DNA from: Cognatitamlana onchidii
GTDB taxonomy: Bacteria; Bacteroidota; Bacteroidia; Flavobacteriales; Flavobacteriaceae
Length of the DNA stretch: 64,000 nucleotides
NCBI RefSeq assembly: GCF_004804355.1
Contig: NZ_SRWZ01000003.1
Span: forward strand, 186,001 to 250,000
Direction of reading: 5' to 3'
This document shows positions 34,928 to 41,999 of the stretch, one piece after another. Made by a program: the position numbers and the translations under genes. Below the pieces are notes generated by a model. That model saw only the letters and a list, made by a program, of their open reading frames with translations, was not told the DNA's origin and did not search any database. The number at the start of each line of letters is the position of its first letter. Positions within the stretch are counted from its first letter, which is position 1.

Positions 34928-35932
34928 TTAGTTTAAAATTTTAACTAATAATTCCTTTAACAAATCTCCTTGAGGCACTGCATTAGCCCCGACTCCTTTA
35001 CTTTTAACGTCGAAATCGCGAAGTATTGAAACAACTAAACTAACCTTACGCATAGGATAATTTCTGGCAGCCAATATATACTCATTAACAAAATACGGGT
35101 TAATCCTTAATGCCGATGCTACACTGCGTGGCGACTTGTCTTGTAATCCATGAAAATGTAGAAGCTGAGAGAAAAAGTTAAAAAGCAACGACACCGTGAC
35201 AACCATGGGATTATCTTTAGGGTTTTCGGCAAAATAATTTACAATTTTATAGGCTTTTACAGCATTTTTTTCACCTATTGCCTTTCGTAATTCAAAATTA
35301 TTATAGTCCTTACTAATACCTATATTTTCCTCTATATGTTCTGGTGTAATTTGCGTATTCTTGGGTAGAATAATCTGAAGTTTTTCTAACTCGTTATTTA
35401 TTTTGCTCAAGTCTGTTCCTAAAAACTCTACTAACATTTGCGCCGCTTTTGGTGTAATGGCGTAACTTTTAGGAGCCAATACCCGTCTTATCCAATCTGC
35501 GACTTGATTTTCGTACAGTTTTTTACTCTCGAAAACAACGCCAGTCTTCTTTAAGGCTTTATAGAGTCCTTTGCGTTTATCTAGCTTCTTATACTTATAG
35601 TTTAGTACTAAAACGGTTGAAGGCTGTGGATTTAAGGCATAGGACGATAATTTCTCAATGGTTCTTGATAAATCTTGAGCCTCCTTAATTATAACCACCT
35701 GATGTTCGGCCATCATGGGGTAACGTTTTGCGTTGCTTACAATATCATCGGTAGTAATATCTCTTCCATATAAAACCATTTGATTAAACCCGCGCTCGGC
35801 CTCCGTTAAAATAGCATTTTCAATAAAATCGGATATTTTATCTATGTAGTAGGGCTCTTCACCCATTAAAAAATATATGGGCTTAAGGTTTTTATTCTTT
35901 ATATCTGTAACTAGCTGCTTAACTTCGTCCAA
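34928..35932 (-). CDS. holA: DNA polymerase III subunit delta
   Basis: The 334-residue protein has the HolA start MDEVKQLVTDIKNKNLKPIYFLMGEEPYYID, here from a TTG at 35932. It has the delta-type AAA+ fold without a working Walker A, KLSSYALNPQPSTVLVLNYK in the middle and the C-terminal collar helices. It is the clamp-loader wrench that opens the sliding clamp. No ATG is available upstream in frame before a stop. It is divergent from the HsdR-N-like nuclease gene with 94 bp between the two TTG starts. Confidence 0.92.
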   Translation of the reverse strand: MDEVKQLVTDIKNKNLKPIYFLMGEEPYYIDKISDFIENAILTEAERGFNQMVLYGRDITTDDIVSNAKRYPMMAEHQVVIIKEAQDLSRTIEKLSSYALNPQPSTVLVLNYKYKKLDKRKGLYKALKKTGVVFESKKLYENQVADWIRRVLAPKSYAITPKAAQMLVEFLGTDLSKINNELEKLQIILPKNTQITPEHIEENIGISKDYNNFELRKAIGEKNAVKAYKIVNYFAENPKDNPMVVTVSLLFNFFSQLLHFHGLQDKSPRSVASALRINPYFVNEYILAARNYPMRKVSLVVSILRDFDVKSKGVGANAVPQGDLLKELLVKILN

Positions 35933-36026
35933 ATCAAAAAAAGCTTTGAATTTACATCCAACAAACAGGATGGTTTTTTGGTAATTGATTAATGTAGGTT
36001 ACCTTTGGAACATAAACTAAAACGTA

Positions 36027-36473
36027 TTGCAAGCTCTTAACTTCCCTAAGTATTCCTTTCGATTCAAAAATAAAGAAAATAAAGTTTCTATTTTCGATCC
36101 CATTCGTAAAAAGTTTGTGATTTTACAACCCGAAGAATGGGTCAGGCAGCACTGCATAAAATATTTGATAGAACTTAAAGGGTATCCTAAGTCGTTAATA
36201 AATGTAGAAAAAGAGATTACCATAAACGATTTGAAAAAACGCTACGATATTGTGGTTTACAATCCTGATGGAAGTATTCATCTTGTTATTGAATGCAAAG
36301 CGCCCAAGGTAAAAATTACTCAAGAAACTTTTAACCAGATTGCTAGGTATAATTTGAAGTTAAATGCATCGTTTTTAATGGTAACTAATGGGCTAAATCA
36401 TTATTATTGCCAAATGGATTTTGTAAACGAACATTATATCTTTTTAAAAGAAATTCCCGATTATAACGCATGA
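36027..36473 (+). CDS. Stand-alone HsdR N-terminal-like nuclease (PD-(D/E)xK)
   Basis: The 148-residue protein resembles only the N-terminal nuclease domain of type I restriction subunit R. The motifs are LQPEEWVRQH, the Asp of KKRYDIVVYN and the Glu-x-Lys of LVIECKAPKV, the PD-(D/E)xK catalytic set, then the Gln-helix motif TFNQIARYN. No helicase domain and no hsdM or hsdS gene are present. It starts at a TTG, giving MQALNFPKYSF as expected for its family. It faces holA, and its stop overlaps the next ATG (ATGA). A DNA-maintenance role is more likely than restriction, but is unproven. Confidence 0.82.
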   Translation: MQALNFPKYSFRFKNKENKVSIFDPIRKKFVILQPEEWVRQHCIKYLIELKGYPKSLINVEKEITINDLKKRYDIVVYNPDGSIHLVIECKAPKVKITQETFNQIARYNLKLNASFLMVTNGLNHYYCQMDFVNEHYIFLKEIPDYNA

Positions 36474-37459
36474 ATATAGCCATTGTTATACTTAATTGGA
36501 ACGGAGAAAAATTACTTAAACAGTTTTTACCTACTGTTATAGAAAACTCTCCAGAAGCCAAGATTTATATTGCTGATAATGCCTCCACAGACAATTCTGT
36601 TGACTTTGTAAAAAACAACTTCCCTTCAATAAGTATTATAAAGAATAACGAAAATGGTGGTTATGCAAAAGGCTATAATGATGCCCTAAAACACATTGAA
36701 GCTGACGTATTCTGCCTATTAAATAACGACGTAGAGGTTTCCAAAAACTGGCTATTACCAATACTTAAAACCTTTACATCTCGGCAAGATGTAGGTATCA
36801 TGCAACCTAAACTTCTCGATTACAACAAAAGAAACCATTTTGAATACGCCGGTGCCGCTGGAGGTTTTATTGATAAGTTTGGCTACCCCTATTGCCGAGG
36901 GAGAATTTTTAATACTATTGAAAAGGATATTGGGCAATATAACGATACGACTGAAATATTTTGGGCCTCGGGAGCCTGCTTGTTTATAAGAAGTAGCATT
37001 TATAAAGAATTAAAAGGATTGGATCAACATTTCTTTGCACATATAGAAGAGATTGACCTCTGTTGGCGTGCAAAAAATTTAGGTTACAAAGTAGTCTACA
37101 ACAGTGCTTCTGTTATTTATCATCTTGGCGGGGCAACACTAAGCAACACCAATCCCAGAAAAACATTTCTTAACTTTAGGAACAGCCTCTTTGCCTTAGT
37201 AAAAAATGCCAAACAACCCATTTCAGGGTTAATATGTTTTCGTTTGTTATTAGATGGTATTGCAGGCATAAAATTCCTTTTAGAACTAAAGCCTCAACAT
37301 ACGTTTGCAATTGTAAAAGCTCACCTTAGTTTTTACAAACATTTTAGCCGATTAATAAAACAGCGCAAATCTTTGAAACAGACCATAAAATATTATCAAA
37401 AAACATCTATTGTCTTTGATTATTTCGTAAATAAAAAAACGAATTTCAAAAGTTTATAA
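36470..37459 (+). CDS. Glycosyltransferase family 2 protein
   Basis: The 329-residue GT-A enzyme starts with MNIAIVILNWNGEKLLKQFLP and has YIADNASTDNSVDFV for nucleotide binding, CLLNNDVEVS (DxD-like) for the metal and the acceptor region FAHIEEIDLCWRAKNLGYKV. This is the rhamnosyltransferase-like GT2 branch. A hydrophobic stretch near residues 245-265 suggests membrane association. It overlaps the nuclease gene by 4 bp. Acceptor and sugar are unknown; it may act in cell-envelope glycan synthesis. Confidence 0.9.
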   Translation: MNIAIVILNWNGEKLLKQFLPTVIENSPEAKIYIADNASTDNSVDFVKNNFPSISIIKNNENGGYAKGYNDALKHIEADVFCLLNNDVEVSKNWLLPILKTFTSRQDVGIMQPKLLDYNKRNHFEYAGAAGGFIDKFGYPYCRGRIFNTIEKDIGQYNDTTEIFWASGACLFIRSSIYKELKGLDQHFFAHIEEIDLCWRAKNLGYKVVYNSASVIYHLGGATLSNTNPRKTFLNFRNSLFALVKNAKQPISGLICFRLLLDGIAGIKFLLELKPQHTFAIVKAHLSFYKHFSRLIKQRKSLKQTIKYYQKTSIVFDYFVNKKTNFKSL

Positions 37460-37508
37460 GTCGTTAGTAAAAGTTTTGTTAAAATGGTGTGAACCACCGA
37501 TTTTTATA

Positions 37509-37516
37509 TATTTTTG
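37509..37516 (+). promoter_or_regulatory. Candidate -7 promoter box of the OmpA-like gene
   Basis: TATTTTTG fits TAnnTTTG and lies 34 bp before the ATG at 37551. A TTTG at 37475 is 30 nt away, too far for the usual -33 spacing. Confidence 0.35.
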
Positions 37517-37550
37517 TGTAACAATTTAGTAAAGTTAATCTTAATTAATT

Positions 37551-38390
37551 ATGAAGAAAATCTTATTGCTTAGTGTATCTTTTATGGTATTATTAAGTTC
37601 ATGTGTATCAAAAAAACAATTTACAGACCTTCAGGCAAAACAAAAGGAAACCCAAGATTTGCTTAACTCTGCAACCGTAAAATTAAATTCTTGTTTAGAA
37701 GATAGAGCTGCAGCCACGGCTAGAGCAACTTCATTAGAGGAGCAAGTAGCAGATTTAAGAAAAAACAATGATAATCTTCAAATCTTATCAGCAAAGGGAG
37801 CGAGTAGTATTGAAAAAACTTTAGAAAGTATCAAAGAAAAAGAGTTAAAAATATCTCGCTTGCAAGATGCTTTAACAAAAAAGGATAGTGTTACACTAGC
37901 CTTGGTAACAAGCTTAAAAAGAGAAGTTGGTATTAACGATCCAGACATTGAGGTAAATGTTGAAAAAGGTGTGGTATTTATCTCTATTGCCGATAAATTA
38001 TTATTTAAAAGTGGTAGTTATAACGTAACTTCAAGAGCTAAAGAAGTGCTAGCTAAAGTAGCTAAAGTGGTAAACAGTAAACCTGATTTTGAGTGCATGA
38101 TTGAAGGACACACCGATGATGTGCCTTATAACAAAGCACCATTAATAGATAACTGGGATTTAAGTGTTAAACGTTCTACTTCTATCATTAGAGTTTTACA
38201 AGATTTAGATGTTAACCCTTCTCAATTAATTGCGGCTGGACGTAGTTCGTATGTGCCATTAGCACCAAATGACACGGCTGCTAATAGAGCAAAAAACAGA
38301 CGTACGCGCGTTGTGGTAATGCCTAAAATCGATCAGTTTTATGACATGATTGAAAAAGAAATGAAAAATCTTGAGGCTGGAGGAAACTAG
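37551..38390 (+). CDS. OmpA-family peptidoglycan-associated lipoprotein
   Basis: The 279-residue protein begins with a lipoprotein signal (MKKILLLSVSFMVLLSSC, Cys18), followed by VSKKQF with no acidic export signal, so it probably stays on the periplasmic side. A coiled coil spans about residues 22-115. The OmpA C-terminal domain covers about 145-265, with MIEGHTDDVPYNKAP and AAGRSSYVPLAPNDTAANRAKNRRTRV, the peptidoglycan-binding Asp and Arg being present. It tethers the outer membrane to the cell wall. A strong terminator follows. Confidence 0.92.
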   Translation: MKKILLLSVSFMVLLSSCVSKKQFTDLQAKQKETQDLLNSATVKLNSCLEDRAAATARATSLEEQVADLRKNNDNLQILSAKGASSIEKTLESIKEKELKISRLQDALTKKDSVTLALVTSLKREVGINDPDIEVNVEKGVVFISIADKLLFKSGSYNVTSRAKEVLAKVAKVVNSKPDFECMIEGHTDDVPYNKAPLIDNWDLSVKRSTSIIRVLQDLDVNPSQLIAAGRSSYVPLAPNDTAANRAKNRRTRVVVMPKIDQFYDMIEKEMKNLEAGGN

Positions 38391-38413
38391 TTAAAGCTTA
38401 TTTTAAATTATAG

Positions 38414-38446
38414 AGAAGCCCAACTTAAAAAGTTGGGCTTTTTGTT
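38414..38446. terminator. Bidirectional Rho-independent terminator
   Basis: An 11-bp perfect stem (AAGCCCAACTT at 38416-38426 with its complement at 38430-38440) and a 3-nt loop are followed by T-run, between convergent genes. Confidence 0.9.
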
Positions 38447-38480
38447 GTTTTTAGATTACTAATATTTTTAGAATTTTATC

Positions 38481-39101
38481 TTAAAAAATCTCTAGATCGC
38501 CTTTACCTTCACGAACAACAACCGGTTCTCTTTCTGATAAATCAATAACGGTTGAGGCTTGATTGTCCCCATACCCCCCATCGATAACCAAATCGACTAA
38601 ATTATCCCATTTTTCAAGAATCAGCTCTGGGTCGGTGGTGTATTCCAAAACGGCATCTTCATCATGTATGGATGTCGAGATTATGGGATTTCCTAATTGC
38701 CTCACAATGTCTAATGCAATATTATTGTCTGGCACTCTTATACCCACCGTTTTTCTTTTTTTAAACGGGTTAGGCAGTGATTTAGATCCTGGAAGAATAA
38801 ACGTATAGGGACCTGGTAAAGCTCTTTTTAAGATTTTAAAAACCGAGGTATCTATTTGTTTAACATAATCACTTAAGTTGCTTAAATCGCTACATACAAA
38901 GGAGAAGTTCGACTTTTCTAATTTCACACCCTTTATTTTGGCCACACGTTCCAAAGCCTTAATATTTGTTATATCGCAGCCTAAGCCATATACCGTATCT
39001 GTTGGATATATAATAAGTCCACCTTTTCGTAGTATCTCAACCGCCTTTTCTATTTCTCTAGGATTAGGATTCTCTTCATAAATTCTCAACGAAATAGCCA
39101 T
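38481..39101 (-). CDS. L-threonylcarbamoyladenylate synthase-like protein (Sua5/YciO/YrdC)
   Basis: The 206-residue protein carries the YrdC fold motifs GGLIIYPTDTVYGLGCD, ERVAKIKG, FKILKRALPGPYTFIL, RKTVGIRVPDN and NPIISTSIH. It is of the YciO-like short type. It makes, or resembles the enzyme that makes, the threonylcarbamoyl-AMP precursor of tRNA t6A37. The open frame continues to an ATG at 39239, but that start would overlap the divergent esterase gene by 89 bp. The ATG at 39101 gives the normal N-terminus MAISLRIYEENPNPREI. Confidence 0.88.
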   Translation of the reverse strand: MAISLRIYEENPNPREIEKAVEILRKGGLIIYPTDTVYGLGCDITNIKALERVAKIKGVKLEKSNFSFVCSDLSNLSDYVKQIDTSVFKILKRALPGPYTFILPGSKSLPNPFKKRKTVGIRVPDNNIALDIVRQLGNPIISTSIHDEDAVLEYTTDPELILEKWDNLVDLVIDGGYGDNQASTVIDLSEREPVVVREGKGDLEIF

Positions 39102-39150
39102 AATAATATCAATTATCTTTACATTACACAAAGTAAATATTATTTTCAAC

Positions 39151-40017
39151 ATGAGATACTTAAGAATTACTTTAATTCTCGCTCTGTGTATGTTTCTATA
39201 CGTGGGTTGTTCAAATACAAATGATGAAGAAGTAATCATTAATAGATTTGATCCTTCTAAAAGCTATGCCAGCGAAGCTCTTAGCTATGGTCCCAAAACC
39301 AATCAAATCCTAGATATATTCTTGCCAGCCAACAGAACTACGGCTACTAAAACCCTTATTTTAGTTCATGGAGGTGGTTGGACCTCTGGTGATAAGGCCG
39401 ATATGAATTTTGTAAAAGAACTTATAAAACAAGATTTTCCGGATGTAGCTATCGCCAATATAAACTACCAATTAGCTAGCACTAACAGACCGCCATACCC
39501 CATGCAGATTGATGATATAACAGAAGCTGTTCAATTTTTAGTGGCTAACAAGGAGCAGTATACTATTTCCGATACTATTGGTTTTATAGGTATAAGTGCA
39601 GGAGCTCATTTGTCCATGTTATGGTCTTATGCCTTCGATTCTAATAAACAAGTAGAGATGGTTTGCAGTATTGTTGGCCCTACAAACTTTACCGACCCCG
39701 TCTACTTAAACAATACTTCTCCTATTATTGAACCTCTTATTGACTTATTTGGACAAACGCCCACAATCCAGTTACTTGAAAAAGCAAGTCCCTATCATCA
39801 AGTTACGTCTGTTGCGCCTCCAACTATTATGTTTTATGCTGAGAATGATGAATTAGTGCCAATCTCTCAAGGTCTCGATATGAGAGATAAACTTGCAACT
39901 CTTGGTGTACCCCATGAATTTACCCTATACCCAAATGTTGGTCATGGGCTAGGTATAGGCGAAATTTTAGATGTTTGGGCTAAACTTAAAATCTTTATTA
40001 CGAATAAGTTTTTATAG
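39151..40017 (+). CDS. Lipoprotein alpha/beta hydrolase (esterase/lipase family)
   Basis: The 288-residue protein has a lipoprotein signal with Cys20 in LYVGCSNTNDEE. The acidic residues after the Cys might act as a surface-export signal. The hydrolase domain has the oxyanion motif LVHGGGWTSGD, the nucleophile in FIGISAGAHLS, the acid in YAENDELVP and the His in NVGHGLG. This is the BD-FAE-like carboxylesterase pattern. It is the first of three consecutive genes for exported proteins on this strand. The substrate is unknown. Confidence 0.85.
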   Translation: MRYLRITLILALCMFLYVGCSNTNDEEVIINRFDPSKSYASEALSYGPKTNQILDIFLPANRTTATKTLILVHGGGWTSGDKADMNFVKELIKQDFPDVAIANINYQLASTNRPPYPMQIDDITEAVQFLVANKEQYTISDTIGFIGISAGAHLSMLWSYAFDSNKQVEMVCSIVGPTNFTDPVYLNNTSPIIEPLIDLFGQTPTIQLLEKASPYHQVTSVAPPTIMFYAENDELVPISQGLDMRDKLATLGVPHEFTLYPNVGHGLGIGEILDVWAKLKIFITNKFL

Positions 40018-40059
40018 TATAAGACTGTAACAATTAGGTTTTTTTTCAGTCTTAACAAT

Positions 40060-41025
40060 ATGAGAATGCTTCTATTAAGTATACTGCTATTTTTTAAATG
40101 TGGATTTCTATTAAATGCACATAATAGCACCTCACCCCCTATTATTTTCTCTAAGGCTGAGAAGATTGATCAATATACAACCAGAATTCCATTTAAATTA
40201 GTAGATCACCTTATTGTGGTTAATGCCGAAATTTACAATCAAAAAGGAAATTTTATTATTGATACAGGATCTGAATCTATGATTTTAAACGAGGTTCATT
40301 TTCCTAAGCTTTATAATCAGCAAAACGTTTCGATACATGCTACTGGTATACTACAAAATGTAGAAAATAATTATCAAAAACGAATTAAAACATTCATTCT
40401 TGAGAACTTTAGCCTTGAAAACAAAACAGCTCATATTATTAATTTATCGGCTATTGAGAAAAGTAAAAAGGTTAAAATACTTGGTATTATAGGGTATAAT
40501 ATTTTAAAAGATTATGAGGTTTTTATTGACATGTATTTAAACCAGATCACACTTACAAAAGTGGATTCTTTTGGAAACAAAATGAATAAACACTTATATT
40601 TAGAAAAAATAAGTGATAGCATTCCTTTTAAATTGAAAGGGCATACTATTACTGTAAAAGGCACTATTAACCATGAAGATGCGACATTTGGTATTGATTC
40701 TGCCGCAGAGTTCAACCAAATTAACAAGCGCATTAGCAAGAAAGCCTTGAAGTATTTTATCCCTAAAAACAGATTGAAGTTATCTGGTATTGGTGGTAAA
40801 AAAATTGAAGTTTTGGCAGGAAAATTGCACAGAGTAAAATTGAGCGAATCAACTTATTTTGGTCCCATGGTAACGGTTCTTACAAATTTGAACAAGATAA
40901 ACGAAGCCTTTGGTGTATCGCTTGATGGTATTTTAGGGTACGAGTTTTTTGCTCAAAAAAGAACAATAATTAATTATCAAAAAGAACAGTTATCTTTTAT
41001 AGACTTCCCCATACTATTTCATTAA
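40060..41025 (+). CDS. Exported retropepsin-like aspartyl protease family protein
   Basis: The 321-residue protein has an N-terminal signal peptide (MRMLLLSILLFFKCGFLLNA). It has two aspartyl-protease-like halves: the first has FIIDTGSESMIL, with a proper Asp-Thr-Gly-Ser, and the second has FGIDSAAEFNQI, where the catalytic triplet is Asp-Ser-Ala. LDGILGYEFF near the end matches the hydrophobic-hydrophobic-Gly motif. A single-chain bilobed retropepsin-like enzyme is plausible; activity of the second site is uncertain. It lies 42 bp after the esterase and 44 bp before the next Met. Confidence 0.8.
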   Translation: MRMLLLSILLFFKCGFLLNAHNSTSPPIIFSKAEKIDQYTTRIPFKLVDHLIVVNAEIYNQKGNFIIDTGSESMILNEVHFPKLYNQQNVSIHATGILQNVENNYQKRIKTFILENFSLENKTAHIINLSAIEKSKKVKILGIIGYNILKDYEVFIDMYLNQITLTKVDSFGNKMNKHLYLEKISDSIPFKLKGHTITVKGTINHEDATFGIDSAAEFNQINKRISKKALKYFIPKNRLKLSGIGGKKIEVLAGKLHRVKLSESTYFGPMVTVLTNLNKINEAFGVSLDGILGYEFFAQKRTIINYQKEQLSFIDFPILFH

Positions 41026-41069
41026 ACACAATTAAAGGGCCTCTTTTAATAATTTGTGTTTGCCTATTC

Positions 41070-41990
41070 ATGCACTCTGGTTACGCTCAAAGCACCCCAT
41101 ACAAGGGGTATAGCTTAGAGGGCGACTCCATTGTTTTTTCTTTCGACGTACGTGAATACTCAAAATTTACGCAAGAGCATACTGGCCAAACGCTAGACTT
41201 CGATGACTTTAACATTGAAAGTGTTGTAGTTTCAGGAGAATTTAACTCTTGGTCTAAGAATGACTGGAAAATGAATAAAATAGACGCTTACCATTACCAG
41301 CTCAAAAAAAGTATTCTTGATTTTAATGATGCGTTTTCCTGGGAATTTAAATTCGTAATTAATAATTCGTTTTGGGCTGAACCTTCAAAATACGATGCCA
41401 ATGCCACCAAAGCCAAGAAAAATGGCAAACGCTTAAAAGGGGTTTATAATTTGAACATGTATACGGCCTATCCTGATATACAAGGTAATGCGCATTTTAA
41501 ACTATTTGGTTTTTTAAATGCCAAGAAAGTCATTTTAGCGGGTTCTTTTAACAAATGGGATGAGCAAGCCTTTAAAATGAAAAAAACTAGTTGGGGCTGG
41601 GAGCTTATTTTAAATATGAGACCCGATATTTACCAGTACCGGTTTATTGTAGATGGACACTGGATGGAAGACCCTAACAACCCCAATAAAATAGAAAACG
41701 AATTTAATGCGTATAATTCAGTTTTAGATATTAAAGCGTATACCACCTTTAAACTACGAGGGTATACTAATGCCGAAAAAGTTGTTTTAACGGGATCTTT
41801 TAATAACTGGAATGAACACCAACTGGTAATGCGAAAAATGGATTATGGATGGAAATATGTTATGCCACTTTCAGGAGGTAAACACCATTATAAATTTATA
41901 GTAGATGGTCATTGGATTGTAGATCCTGAAAACACTGTTAAAGAGTACGATGGAAACGGTCATATTAACTCCGTAAAAATGGTTAAATAA
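41070..41990 (+). CDS. Exported protein with three glycogen-binding-like (CBM48/E-set) repeats
   Basis: From the ATG at 41070 the protein is 306 residues. It has three related E-set domains marked by SGEFNSW (55-61), AGSFNKW (157-163) and TGSFNNW (241-247), each followed by a Trp-rich strand and YxFIVDGHW, as in AMPK-type glycogen-binding domains. No catalytic domain is present. The codons just upstream in the same frame (41031-41069) encode a hydrophobic signal-peptide core leading into MHSGYAQ. The true start is therefore probably upstream, at a non-ATG codon such as ATT 41016 or 41031. It follows the aspartyl protease gene closely. Confidence 0.78.
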   Translation: MHSGYAQSTPYKGYSLEGDSIVFSFDVREYSKFTQEHTGQTLDFDDFNIESVVVSGEFNSWSKNDWKMNKIDAYHYQLKKSILDFNDAFSWEFKFVINNSFWAEPSKYDANATKAKKNGKRLKGVYNLNMYTAYPDIQGNAHFKLFGFLNAKKVILAGSFNKWDEQAFKMKKTSWGWELILNMRPDIYQYRFIVDGHWMEDPNNPNKIENEFNAYNSVLDIKAYTTFKLRGYTNAEKVVLTGSFNNWNEHQLVMRKMDYGWKYVMPLSGGKHHYKFIVDGHWIVDPENTVKEYDGNGHINSVKMVK

Positions 41991-41999
41991 ACCGAGTTC

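Noticed and set aside
36027..36473. Type I restriction-modification system
   Set aside because: Only a domain like the HsdR N-terminus is present; there is no helicase part and no hsdM or hsdS gene.
39102..39239. Longer N-terminus of the TsaC-like protein
   Set aside because: It would overlap the divergent esterase gene, has no family similarity, and the ATG at 39101 gives the normal start.
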